Shown: piece by piece, positions 36,804-46,023 of the stretch | Position numbering within the stretch: position 1 is the stretch's first letter | Layout: each line of letters starts with the position of its first letter | Source of the DNA: Phycisphaerae bacterium | Lineage (GTDB): Bacteria > Planctomycetota > Phycisphaerae > Phycisphaerales > Phycisphaeraceae | NCBI GenBank assembly: GCA_030426385.1 | Contig: JAUHYI010000001.1 | Location: 104,665 to 168,664, forward strand | DNA length: 64,000 nucleotides | Direction: 5' to 3' | The notes under the pieces: generated by a model | Told to the model about the DNA's origin: nothing | What the model saw: only the letters and a program-made list of their open reading frames with translations | The model's database searches: none | Made by a program: the position numbers and the translations under genes

Positions 36804-39800
36804 CGATTCGTCGGACGCAGCCAGACGTGGGTCCACTCTTCGGCCCCGAGCGGCAACGTGAAGCGACCGTTTTTCATGGCAATTGTTTTGCCCGTAAAAA
36901 TGTCGATCAACTCCAGCGATTGATCGGTCAGCCCAAGCTCCGCAAGATTGAACTTCACGTCCACATCATGCGCGACACGATCAAGATTAGACACCACGGC
37001 TAAAACACCGTTGTCTGGATGATGCAGCAAGGTGGTGTATGCCGTTTCCGGGTGAATACTGACATAGTCCTGATTATCCCAGTAAAACAGACGTTCGGCC
37101 TCGTTGGCTTTGAACTCGTCGCGGACTTTCCAGAGTTTTGTGATCAGCGAGAAGTACATCTGTTCTTCTGATTTGTTCACGCCGGTGGGGTTTGACCTGG
37201 GGTCGCCTTCCCAATCGGTGGTCAGCGTGATCGGACTGTTGCCGCCTTGATTGACGCGAACGGGCACGTCATGCAGATGGGAAACCGCCGCCATCCGCAT
37301 GGTCGATCCCAAGCGGTAAGACAACGAGTCCGCTGGCACGCCGAGTTGATAACCCATGAATTCCGTACGGAACATATCCAAAGGCAATGCCGTCGGCACG
37401 TGTTCGGCACCGGTGAGCTTCAGGTGGTTCCATTGCTCGCCGGTCCAGAGCAGATCGCCGTAGGCCAGCCCTGCCGGGTTGTAGCCGAAGGAACAATGAA
37501 CATCTACAACGCCGTTCGGATCATATTTTTTGACCGTGGTATAGATACGTCGCATGAAATCGCGTACCGCAAAAACCGGATACGTCGCGGTGATGGTTCC
37601 GTCGGCCGCCTCGTAACCACAGCCATGCTCCATATTTTTGCACGCGACAATATGCACATTACCGTCAAGGAAAACACCGTTGTCGCCGAAGGTCGCCAGA
37701 CGCTGATCCAGACTATGAATGTAGGCATCTTGAGCGGCCATACTCTTTTGACAAAAAAAGATGCTGCCTTGAATCTTGGCACCGAACTCACGCGTCACAG
37801 GACCCGGACGCGGGTGAGGCACTTCGGCAGGACCGCCGGGCAGATACACCGCGTGGGGCAACTTGGCCATGTGATGACCATGCACGTCATACTCTGGCAC
37901 GACCACTGGGAAGCGTTGATGGATCAGGTAAGGCACGACCTTCAATCCTGCCGACTGGGCTCCATCCACAAACCGTGTCAATGCTTTTGAAAACTGCTCG
38001 TGCACCGGCATCGGCCAAGGCCAGATATCGTTGACATTGTAAAACACATGTCGCACACCGGCATCGGCCAGGTACTTAAACAGCGGCTGGCCATTGGTGG
38101 TCATATCCGGCCAGTGCAGATCGTTACCGTAAGGCCCCGCACGCATGACCCGCAGGTCCCACGCATCGCGTTCCATCGGTTTGATCGGTGTGGCCAACAG
38201 TGCGAATTTATAACGTAGCGTTTCGCCTGCTTTTAATGCAGTAGGCACATTCACGAGATTGGCACGAAGCAAAGTGACCGAATCACTCGGCAGAATTTCC
38301 ACCGCTTCCTGTTTGTTTTGATAATGCCAATCCTCATCCGATTCGGCCTGCCAAGTCAGACCGCGCTCGTTGTCGCCGATCCACACGCTTGGCGTAAACT
38401 TGAACGCAAGATCTTCGTCAATGGACCCACGGAAAAATTCACTCATTGGGATGCCAGGCGTACGCGGATAAACCCGTGTGCCGTAGCCAAGCTGAGCGCG
38501 CTCACGGTGCATCGGCACGAGAAGCGTTAGTTCGTCAAGCGACAGGTCTTTTTCCGCAGTGATCTCATAATCGAACACCACGAACCCGTCGTATTCCATC
38601 ACGACGCTGCCCTGTAACTGCAAGCCATTGCTCGTGCGCGACTGGGTCAATGTTGCTGACTTTTCGGAAGCGTCCTGCAACTCGACCTCGCCCTTGTTCC
38701 AGGCCAATTCTTTGCCATCGACCACGCCTTCAAGGGTGATCGGCTCTTTCAATAGCGGCTTATCTTTGGCAATAATCTGGTCCACCAGAGACGTACCCTC
38801 AAATTGATAAGTACGGCCATAAACATTCATCGCGATGCTGTCACCGTTTTTCGCCACTTCAATCGGCGTCCAAGGCGTGAGCATCTCGTCGGTATATCCT
38901 GCGCGCGTGTGCACCCAGTCTGGCTTTTCAAGCGAGACCTTAGTCGTGGTGGTTTTCACGACCCGACCATCACCATTGATGAGTTTGGCGATCGCTGTCA
39001 CGTGCTGACCCGATACGCCGGAAAGATCGAAAACACTTTCAGCCGCATAGCGCGTATCGTTGACGACTCCCGACACGCCTTTAAGCGGTTGGCGGGTTTG
39101 ATAGTCATCGCCCTGGCCTTCCACCGATAGCTCAACCTGATGACCAGCACCGTTCAGATTCTTCGCATCGTAATGAAGCGTGAGCGTGTTGTTGTACCAA
39201 TGCGGATAGACGCCCAACGCATGGGTTGCGGGCGACGCGACTTCCTGATCTTTGGCATGCGCTTGAATTTCTTCCGGCGTCAGTGCACGGCGATACATGC
39301 GAATTTCATCGACATCGATGGGCGTGGGGCGTTTGGGATAACCCGCCAAATACAACGGGCCTTTCATGGCGTTGGAAATCCCAGGCAGCGGCATGTAGGC
39401 GTCGTGAATCAACTCGCCATTGCGATAAAATTTACAACGCGGATACTCGACCACCATCGCGATATGAGCCCACTCGTCGTTGACCAATTCCCGATCCACA
39501 GGGACAATCGCAGAGTCCTTCCCGTCAGCATATCGCAGCATAATCGTGTGGTAAGACGCGATGGCAAAAAAGAAGTGCGGCCCACGATCTTTGCGAAACA
39601 AAAAGGCAGACTTCTGTTTCACAGGGCCATTTTGACGGACCCACATTTCAAATGTCATATCCCCGTCAAACTGGAGCGAGTCAGGATCCCCCAGACTGAT
39701 ATATCCTTCCGTGCCATCAAACCGCATCACACCGCGCCGGTCTTCCTGACGGTCAAGAAATTCACCGCCGACAATCTTGCCGTTGTTGCCATGCGGACTG

Positions 39801-39958
39801 TGATCAATCGCTTTGGCCTCGGGATCCTGATCAAAAGTAAAATGCAAAACAAGCTCGTCGTCAGCAACCGCCATGGTGCCACATTGGAGCGCGGCAGCCA
39901 CCGCACAGATTTTCCACCAGCTCGATTTAACGAATCGCAAGCGTGGCAATGATGGCAT
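36800..39958 (-). CDS. Secreted LamG plus DUF6067-like putative glycoside hydrolase
   Basis: About 1052 residues from ATG 39958, chosen because GAGGA lies 7 bases before it and MPSLPRLRFVKSSWWK starts a signal peptide (ICAVAAALQCGTMAVAD). A LamG-type concanavalin-like domain follows (LVLHFTFDQDP, TFEMWVRQNG, YLAGYPKRP, IDVDEIRMYRRAL). A beta-rich domain and then a TIM-barrel-like part match DUF6067 proteins related to GH123 (VWIGDNERGLTWQAESDEDW, GVFLDGNVHIV). Expected to work outside the cytoplasm on an amino-sugar or sulfated polymer, but specificity is open. It lies between the pseudopilin gene and the esterase on the same strand. Confidence 0.8.
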   Translation of the reverse strand: MPSLPRLRFVKSSWWKICAVAAALQCGTMAVADDELVLHFTFDQDPEAKAIDHSPHGNNGKIVGGEFLDRQEDRRGVMRFDGTEGYISLGDPDSLQFDGDMTFEMWVRQNGPVKQKSAFLFRKDRGPHFFFAIASYHTIMLRYADGKDSAIVPVDRELVNDEWAHIAMVVEYPRCKFYRNGELIHDAYMPLPGISNAMKGPLYLAGYPKRPTPIDVDEIRMYRRALTPEEIQAHAKDQEVASPATHALGVYPHWYNNTLTLHYDAKNLNGAGHQVELSVEGQGDDYQTRQPLKGVSGVVNDTRYAAESVFDLSGVSGQHVTAIAKLINGDGRVVKTTTTKVSLEKPDWVHTRAGYTDEMLTPWTPIEVAKNGDSIAMNVYGRTYQFEGTSLVDQIIAKDKPLLKEPITLEGVVDGKELAWNKGEVELQDASEKSATLTQSRTSNGLQLQGSVVMEYDGFVVFDYEITAEKDLSLDELTLLVPMHRERAQLGYGTRVYPRTPGIPMSEFFRGSIDEDLAFKFTPSVWIGDNERGLTWQAESDEDWHYQNKQEAVEILPSDSVTLLRANLVNVPTALKAGETLRYKFALLATPIKPMERDAWDLRVMRAGPYGNDLHWPDMTTNGQPLFKYLADAGVRHVFYNVNDIWPWPMPVHEQFSKALTRFVDGAQSAGLKVVPYLIHQRFPVVVPEYDVHGHHMAKLPHAVYLPGGPAEVPHPRPGPVTREFGAKIQGSIFFCQKSMAAQDAYIHSLDQRLATFGDNGVFLDGNVHIVACKNMEHGCGYEAADGTITATYPVFAVRDFMRRIYTTVKKYDPNGVVDVHCSFGYNPAGLAYGDLLWTGEQWNHLKLTGAEHVPTALPLDMFRTEFMGYQLGVPADSLSYRLGSTMRMAAVSHLHDVPVRVNQGGNSPITLTTDWEGDPRSNPTGVNKSEEQMYFSLITKLWKVRDEFKANEAERLFYWDNQDYVSIHPETAYTTLLHHPDNGVLAVVSNLDRVAHDVDVKFNLAELGLTDQSLELIDIFTGKTIAMKNGRFTLPLGAEEWTHVWLRPTNR

Positions 39959-40122
39959 GTTATTCCTCAAACGCATGTAGTGGCTCCAACTTTCAAAAAT
40001 GGAATTTAAATTTAAATAGACTCGGAAACGAAACGAACACAAAAACGAAACAAACACGAACACGAAAATCAAAACGTAGACTCGTAAGCCTTTACTTAGA
40101 ACTAAATTTCCCCAACCCTCAA

Positions 40123-40842
40123 TCAAAACCACAACCCGTAATGGCCCTTGCGCCCTTCTTTGTTGTAATACCACACGCCGACATACGAGCCTCCCCCATC
40201 AAGCGCCGTCCCAGCGAAATAGTAATCTTCCGTTTTCCGCACGCTGCCATCGACAAACCACAGGTGCCCGACATCGTTGTGACGCAGGTGAACCCCGCGC
40301 GTCGAACTGTAGCTGTCGATGGTGTATGTCTGCTCTTGTTGGGTGGTTTCAATACTGTCAGCTAGAAGCCAGACCAACGAAGGCTGGACCATCGAATGAA
40401 GAACGACGTAATCCGTCTTAACAATGCCCGTCCCGGTCATGAACTCTTTTGAATCACGCGTCGGAGGCCGAAAGTAAAGCGGCATGCCATAGGTCTTGCT
40501 ATATGAAAAGGCTTCCCCGGTTCCGGCAGGTGCCTGGGAAGGACAAACAAACACTTCGCTTTTCACAGGCAGGTAACCACCGTGGACGGAAATGGCCTGG
40601 GTCCAAGCGCGGCTCGCGTCGGAATCGTAATACAACGGGGCCTTCCCCTCGTGATCATCCGCATACATCGATAGCGCCGCTCCCACCTGCCGAATATTGC
40701 TCATGCAGACAGTGGTTCGGGCAGCAGCTTGCACAGCCCGCAACGCCGGCAACAGCAACGCGATCAGCATGGCAATAATGCTGATGACCACAAGAAGCTC
40801 GATGAGTGTAAAGCCGCGCCTGTATTGACTAGAGAAATGCAT
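40123..40842 (-). CDS. Type II pseudopilin with H-x9-DG motif
   Basis: About 239 residues from ATG 40842; the frame extends to 40920 but [10 protein letters not shown] is a normal short leader. Cleavage is expected in [12 protein letters not shown], with Glu5 and the helix [12 protein letters not shown]. The globular domain shows [25 protein letters not shown] and the H-x9-DG motif as [18 protein letters not shown] lies about 9 bases upstream. It is divergent from a GntR/LacI regulator and is followed by secreted glycan-degrading enzymes, so it belongs to their module. Confidence 0.9.
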   Translation of the reverse strand: MHFSSQYRRGFTLIELLVVISIIAMLIALLLPALRAVQAAARTTVCMSNIRQVGAALSMYADDHEGKAPLYYDSDASRAWTQAISVHGGYLPVKSEVFVCPSQAPAGTGEAFSYSKTYGMPLYFRPPTRDSKEFMTGTGIVKTDYVVLHSMVQPSLVWLLADSIETTQQEQTYTIDSYSSTRGVHLRHNDVGHLWFVDGSVRKTEDYYFAGTALDGGGSYVGVWYYNKEGRKGHYGLWF

Positions 40843-41085
40843 CACTGGGCCTCGCTGACTGTGGATATTGACCATCTGTAATCCGCCTTCACCGAAACAA
40901 CACTGGCGAGGAGATGCCATCCATGATAATCACGAGAAAATTTATGTCAACTAAAATCCATATTGAAATTACTTATATCACAATGCTACATGGTGATTTT
41001 TGGCACATAAAACGAATAAAATCGAGCGATCACACCGTTCCGTCGGGTTTTGATTGGTCCAAAAAAAGTTTTTTTGAAATTTATA

Positions 41086-41114
41086 TTGCATCTTATTTCA
41101 ATATGTCGTAGACT
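41086..41114 (+). promoter_or_regulatory. Predicted promoter of the second GntR/LacI regulator, apparently leaderless
   Basis: TTGCAT (41086-41091) and TAGACT (41109-41114) with a 17-base spacer put the transcription start at about 41121, which is the ATG. An inverted repeat ATATTG (41083-41088) and CAATAT (41099-41104) overlaps the -35 box and spacer and may be the operator. Confidence 0.45.
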
Positions 41115-41120
41115 GATTTC

Positions 41121-42272
41121 ATGCCAAACGGAACGATATCCCCATCCCACAGCCATAAGGCCGCAAAGGTTTCGAAGACCCCAAAAGTTTCGAAAGATTC
41201 GAAAGATTCGAAGGTCTCACGCCGGGTCCAAGAGGCCGCCGAGAAGATCGAACGCCACCTCCAAACCAGTCGGCTCCGGCCTGGCGACCGATATATGCCT
41301 GCCGAAGAAGTCAGCCAATTCATCGGCGAAAGCGTCATGACCGCGCAACGGGCGATGGCCGTGCTGGCTGGTCGCAAGGTTCTCGAGCGGCGTCCAGCGG
41401 TGGGTACATTTGTCGGCGAGGCGGCTGGCGTCAGCGTTTCGCCAACCAGCATTCACTACATCATGCCCCAGAGATTCAAACTCGATCGCGAAGCGAAGGG
41501 GAACTACTGGGACCAGATTGACGGCATTTGTTCCGTCATGCCGAACGCTTCGGTGCATTTCAATTTCTTGCCGGAAAACAACCCTTCCTACACCCAGCAT
41601 ATGGTGGAACAGTTGTCTGAAGCAGGACTATTGATGGGCGTGGTTCTTGTATTGCCATCGCGTGAGTTGCGTGCTTATTTCAACAATTCGGGTATCCCGA
41701 CAGTGGTGGAAGGCGGGGTCGAACCGGACCTGACGAATCTTTGCTGGATCGACCGCAACCAGGTGCAGATGGGACGATTGCTGGCTGAATATCTGATCCA
41801 ACGCGGTCATCGCCGCTTCGCAACGATCATGCGTGACATCTGGTCAATGGGCGAACATCTGCTGCACGACGGCATCAGCGACGCTTTATCCGCCGAGCAG
41901 ATTCCTGCCAGTGCCCTGCGATCGCGCAGCGCACCTTCCGAAGCCAAAGCCATTCAAGAAGTGATTCGAAGCCTGCTCCTCGACGAAGAGCATCCCCCCA
42001 CCGGCATCATTTGCCGCACCGTCTTTCAGGCGGATTGCGTGGCAGAAACGGCCCGATCACTGGGACTACATGACCAGATGGACATTGTGGTTTGCAACGC
42101 ACCAAGCCAACCCGAGCAGTCGCCTTACACCTGTGCGATATCCAAAATCTGCGGCAAGGATGTCGGCCAGATGGTCGGCTCCATGCTCCAGGACTTATCG
42201 CATCACAAAACCCCGCAACCGCGAGGCCAATCGCTTTCGGTTGAACTGCATGATGTCCATGCTCGGTCATAG
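41121..42272 (+). CDS. GntR-type winged-helix regulator with LacI-type sensor
   Basis: 383 residues. An unusual basic N-terminus (KVSKTPKVSKDSKDSKVSRR, about residues 16-35) is encoded by a TTTCGAAAGA-type DNA repeat. A GntR winged helix follows (YMPAEEVSQFIGESVMTAQR, VLERRPAVGTFVG), then a LacI-like sensor from about residue 100 (GVVLVLPSREL, RGHRRFATIM, GIICRTVFQADCV). It sits between the divergent pseudopilin operon and the downstream aldolase, PEP-CTERM and acetylesterase genes, so it probably controls both directions in response to a sugar. No Shine-Dalgarno sequence precedes its ATG. Confidence 0.88.
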   Translation: MPNGTISPSHSHKAAKVSKTPKVSKDSKDSKVSRRVQEAAEKIERHLQTSRLRPGDRYMPAEEVSQFIGESVMTAQRAMAVLAGRKVLERRPAVGTFVGEAAGVSVSPTSIHYIMPQRFKLDREAKGNYWDQIDGICSVMPNASVHFNFLPENNPSYTQHMVEQLSEAGLLMGVVLVLPSRELRAYFNNSGIPTVVEGGVEPDLTNLCWIDRNQVQMGRLLAEYLIQRGHRRFATIMRDIWSMGEHLLHDGISDALSAEQIPASALRSRSAPSEAKAIQEVIRSLLLDEEHPPTGIICRTVFQADCVAETARSLGLHDQMDIVVCNAPSQPEQSPYTCAISKICGKDVGQMVGSMLQDLSHHKTPQPRGQSLSVELHDVHARS

Positions 42273-42330
42273 GTCGTGCGTAGGTCGCGCGTAAACCGCT
42301 CATAAGATCGCCTGTAAATCACCCGCAGAT

Positions 42331-42385
42331 GTTTCAGATATTTCCAGATATTTCCAGATACTTCACGATTCGTTTCCCCCCCCCC
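42331..42385. repeat. 10-base tandem repeat and C tract
   Basis: Three copies of a TTTCCAGATA unit (42331-42360, the first slightly different) are followed by a run of ten C (42376-42385) and a CACACA-rich stretch before the aldolase gene. There is no recognisable terminator. Confidence 0.6.
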
Positions 42386-42447
42386 ACTCACACACCCCAC
42401 CTACACACACCTATATAGACAAGCTGATTAGTTTTTAAGGATTACTC

Positions 42448-43299
42448 ATGAACGGTTTTCAAATTCGCCAGAAACTGCACGAAGGCCAATGCGTGTACGG
42501 CACGCATATCGCCAGTCTTGCCAATCCGGTTGCGGCGGCAATGGCAACCAATGTTGATTTGGACTTTGCATTTTTCTGCACTGAACACATGCCACTGGAC
42601 AACACAGAAGTCAGCATGCTCTGTCAGTTTTATGCCGCTCGCGGGGTGTCGCCGATTGTTCGTGTGCCAACCGCCAACCCCGCACTGATCAGTCGAGCCA
42701 TTGACATCGGAGCCCAAGGCATTGTTGTGCCCTATGTGGAAACCCTGGAAGAAGTTCGCCAGGCGGTCGGCGCCGTGAGATATCGCCCGATCAAGGGCAA
42801 ACTGTTGAAAGACACACTGGCCGATCCAAGCGCGATCCCTGCGAAAACTCAAAAATTCATAGACCAATTCAACAAACAGCAATACCTAATCATCGGAATC
42901 GAAAGTGCGCACGCGATCGAAAATCTGGAAAGCCTGATTTCGGTCGATGGCGTCGACGGCGTGTTTCTCGGACCACACGACATCACAACCACCATGGGCA
43001 TTCCAACCGAATATGAGAACCCCCTCTTTCTGGACACGATCGAAGATGTGATTCGCCGCTGTCGAGCCCAAGGTGTCGGCGTTGGTATACACACGATGCT
43101 ATTCCGCTTCAAACCCCCAACCCTGCAAAGGCTGCTGGATGCGGGCATGAACTGGATCATCAACGGTTCAGACATTTCGCTGATGTGCCAGACGATGAAT
43201 CAACAGCTTGGCAAACTTCGCGAGATGGCGGGCGGCGGCGTTGTCACCCCGGACATACAAACCAGCAACGGCCAACCCGTCGAATCGTGCATCACCTGA
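42448..43299 (+). CDS. HpcH/HpaI-family aldolase
   Basis: 283 residues with AAGG about 7 bases before ATG 42448. The class II pyruvate-type aldolase fold is recognisable: VDLDFAFFCTEHMPLD, ARGVSPIVRVPTANP, GAQGIVVPYVETLEE, the metal ligands Glu in LIIGIESAHA and Asp in VFLGPHDITTTMG, and INGSDISLM at the end. Such enzymes cleave 2-keto-3-deoxy sugar acids or related hydroxy-keto acids to pyruvate and an aldehyde. Following a sugar-sensing regulator it probably performs the last step of acid-sugar catabolism. Cytoplasmic. Confidence 0.9.
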   Translation: MNGFQIRQKLHEGQCVYGTHIASLANPVAAAMATNVDLDFAFFCTEHMPLDNTEVSMLCQFYAARGVSPIVRVPTANPALISRAIDIGAQGIVVPYVETLEEVRQAVGAVRYRPIKGKLLKDTLADPSAIPAKTQKFIDQFNKQQYLIIGIESAHAIENLESLISVDGVDGVFLGPHDITTTMGIPTEYENPLFLDTIEDVIRRCRAQGVGVGIHTMLFRFKPPTLQRLLDAGMNWIINGSDISLMCQTMNQQLGKLREMAGGGVVTPDIQTSNGQPVESCIT

Positions 43300-43412
43300 A
43301 CGGAGGGGGTAGCCGACTGACGGTTTTCGCTTGTCTTTTTCACTACTCATTTTTACGCGTCATTTTTAACTCACTTTTTGTTGCTTCTTTTTACTTAGAC
43401 GGAGGATTGGTC

Positions 43413-44189
43413 ATGTTACGACTCACAATGAAAACTTGGATGTTGGCGGGCTGCTTGGTTTTGGGGCTGACTAGCGCCAACGCTTCGGCGGCGATAATCG
43501 CAGAACATATCGCAGACAATCAACCCAACAGCGTTAATGACACCACGCTTTGGTCTCGGTCTGCTAGTGGCTCGAGTAGTATTCGCGAGGAACAGGCCGT
43601 GGCAGGCCCACCCGCCGCTTGGCAAGCAGGGATTAATCCCCATGCGACCAGTACAGGGGCCGTCAATTATTCCTACATCCCAAGTGCTGCCAATCATCTT
43701 GAAGCCGCGACCTTAGGTTGGACACTGAGTGTTGAAATGAGTGTGGACAACCCCGTTACGGACAACCCCAGCTCGGGAACAAGCACAGGCGGTGTCGTCG
43801 TTGAATATGCCACCGGTACACGGCGACATTCCATGCGTTTTACGAACAATGGTGATGGCGAAGTTGTGGTCGGTTTCGATGGCACTTCCGATGCGCGAAC
43901 TTATACCGTTACAGGTTCGACATCCGCGAGCTATCACTTGTATCAACTGGTGATGGGTGCAGGCGAGACGCTGCCGGACCTTTATGTGGACGGCACACTC
44001 GCACTTACCGATATCACGCCGCGAAACCAATCCGTCGATCGCGTGATCTGGGGCAACCTCAATAGTGATCCAGGCGTTGCCAACTATGCTCTGGTTCGCT
44101 TGGAAACAACCAATTCTATTCCAGAACCTGCCAGCCTTGCTTTGCTCGGCATGGGAGTTCTGGCCTTGGGTGCGCGTCGTCGCCCATAA
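43413..44189 (+). CDS. PEP-CTERM sorting-signal protein
   Basis: 258 residues from ATG 43413, fixed by GGAGG at 43401-43405. The longer frame upstream overlaps the aldolase gene and is not used. Signal peptide TWMLAGCLVLGLTSANASAA, a LamG-like beta domain (WTLSVEMSVDNPVT, LPDLYVDGTLALTD, DRVIWGNLNSD), and a C-terminal IPEPASL, hydrophobic helix and GARRRP. Expected to be exported and anchored or released by exosortase. It is the third such protein in the window, each near a pseudopilin and a sugar regulator. Confidence 0.88.
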   Translation: MLRLTMKTWMLAGCLVLGLTSANASAAIIAEHIADNQPNSVNDTTLWSRSASGSSSIREEQAVAGPPAAWQAGINPHATSTGAVNYSYIPSAANHLEAATLGWTLSVEMSVDNPVTDNPSSGTSTGGVVVEYATGTRRHSMRFTNNGDGEVVVGFDGTSDARTYTVTGSTSASYHLYQLVMGAGETLPDLYVDGTLALTDITPRNQSVDRVIWGNLNSDPGVANYALVRLETTNSIPEPASLALLGMGVLALGARRRP

Positions 44190-44416
44190 CCCTGAATAAT
44201 CTTTGCACAAACCGCCGTCTTGATCCATGCGGTTTTGTCCATGGACAACCTCCATCTTTCGGTCAGCCTCGGATAACACTGAGGCTGACCTTTCCGTTGC
44301 GGATCTCCGCGCGTCGCAGCATCAGTATCGCTCCGGGTGGTGTTGGCTAAGTATTAGCCAACCGCAAACAAGCATAAACAATAGATAAACCAGACACGGG
44401 CCATGGGAATCTTTTC

Positions 44417-46009
44417 ATGTTTCTAGTTCGGAAGATATCTTTTTATCCGCCTATTGCCCACATCGCCTCATGGTGGGTAGCCCTCATTGTTCTATTGATG
44501 GTTCCAGCCACATCGCAAGCCCTGGAATTAGGCTCGCCCTTCCAATCGCATATGGTGCTCCAACGCGACATGGCCGTGACCATCTGGGGCAAGGCCCAGC
44601 CAGGCGAAGCGGTACAAGTCACCTTTCAAAACCACCAAGCCATGACCAACGCCGATGAGTCGGGCTATTGGCAGGTTAAACTGCCCCCGCTCAACGCCAA
44701 CGCCCAAGGCCAGTCGTTAACGGTCGCCGCAGATCAAACCGAATCGCAAACGGTTCTCGAAGATGTCCTCGTCGGCGATGTCTGGTTGTGCGGCGGGCAG
44801 TCGAACATGGAATGGTCCGTGAACAAATCCAACGGCGCTAAAACGGAAATCGCCGCCGCGGATCATCCGTTGATCCGCCTGGCCCAAATTCCCCGCACCA
44901 AATCGAATTCGCCACAACCACAGGTGGAAATGACATGGTCGGTTTGCTCGCCGCAAACAATATCTTCGTTTTCTGCGGTGGGTTACTACTTTGGGCGAGC
45001 GTTACAAAAGAAGCTAGACGTTCCCATGGGATTAATCAGTGCCAACTGGGGTGGCACGCCTGCCGAGTCGTGGCTGCCGGCCGATCGCCTCAAAGATCAC
45101 CCGGAATTACAGCCGACGTTGGATCGCTGGAAACGCATGATTGAAGCCTATCCCCACAATCTTGCCGAATACAAAAAGAAATTGCAGGCATGGAAATCAC
45201 AGCCGAAAGACCAACGCGGCACAAGCCCCCGAGCACCTCAAGGACCTGAACACGCCCGACGTCCGGGAGCGCTTTACAACGCGATGATTCATCCGCTGAT
45301 TCCTATGGCGATAAAGGGTGCGATCTGGTATCAGGGCGAATCCAATGCCAGCCGCGCCAAGCAGTATGCCACGCTCCTGCCTCGCTTGATTGAGTCGTGG
45401 CGAGATGCTTTCGAACAGCCTCAAATGCCGTTTGGTATTGTCTCGCTGGCCAACTTCCGCGAGCCGGCTCAGAACCCGGGCGATGACAACGCATGGGCAG
45501 AATTGCGCTGGGCACAGTACCTCACCGCGGCGAACGATCCCCACACAGGCCTAGCGATTACCATCGATATCGGCGAGGCCAAAACCGTTCACCCCGGCAA
45601 CAAACAGGATGTCGGACGACGCTTGGCCCGGTGGGCATTAAGCAATGTTTATGACCGCGAGGTTTATAGTCGCGAGGTTCCCGCCAGCGGCCCGGTATTG
45701 GCCTCAATGAAAATCGAAGGCGACAAGGTTCGTCTTCGTTTCAAACATGCGCAAGGCGGCCTGGTGGCGAAGAACAACGATAAGCCCGGTCGCTTTCAAA
45801 TTCAGGATCACGATGGGCAATGGCATTGGGCGATGGCGGAAATACAAGACGAAACCGTAATCGTGCGGTCGCCCAAAGCCAATCAGCCAAAGGCTGTGCG
45901 TTATGCGTGGGAATCCAACCCACCCGCGACTCTCTACAATAAATCAGGCTTGCCGATGGTTCCGTTTCGCACGGACGACGAACCTTGGAGTACTGCCGAC
46001 CGGTATTGA
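44417..46009 (+). CDS. Secreted SGNH sialate O-acetylesterase
   Basis: 530 residues with a signal peptide (WWVALIVLLMVPATSQAL). Family landmarks: VLQRDMAVTIWGKAQPGE at the start, nucleophile motif VWLCGGQSNMEW, ISANWGGTPAESW, AIWYQGESNA and the C-terminal DVGRRLARWAL region following the probable catalytic His of TVHPGNKQ. Such enzymes remove O-acetyl groups from sialic acids or, in environmental bacteria, from plant and algal polysaccharides. The next gene begins 15 bases after its stop, suggesting co-transcription. Confidence 0.92.
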   Translation: MFLVRKISFYPPIAHIASWWVALIVLLMVPATSQALELGSPFQSHMVLQRDMAVTIWGKAQPGEAVQVTFQNHQAMTNADESGYWQVKLPPLNANAQGQSLTVAADQTESQTVLEDVLVGDVWLCGGQSNMEWSVNKSNGAKTEIAAADHPLIRLAQIPRTKSNSPQPQVEMTWSVCSPQTISSFSAVGYYFGRALQKKLDVPMGLISANWGGTPAESWLPADRLKDHPELQPTLDRWKRMIEAYPHNLAEYKKKLQAWKSQPKDQRGTSPRAPQGPEHARRPGALYNAMIHPLIPMAIKGAIWYQGESNASRAKQYATLLPRLIESWRDAFEQPQMPFGIVSLANFREPAQNPGDDNAWAELRWAQYLTAANDPHTGLAITIDIGEAKTVHPGNKQDVGRRLARWALSNVYDREVYSREVPASGPVLASMKIEGDKVRLRFKHAQGGLVAKNNDKPGRFQIQDHDGQWHWAMAEIQDETVIVRSPKANQPKAVRYAWESNPPATLYNKSGLPMVPFRTDDEPWSTADRY

Positions 46010-46023
46010 TTGAAAGAATTTAC

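Noticed and set aside
39140..39952. A 270-codon plus-strand frame
   Set aside because: Antisense to the LamG/DUF6067-like gene, which has a signal peptide, ribosome site and domains.
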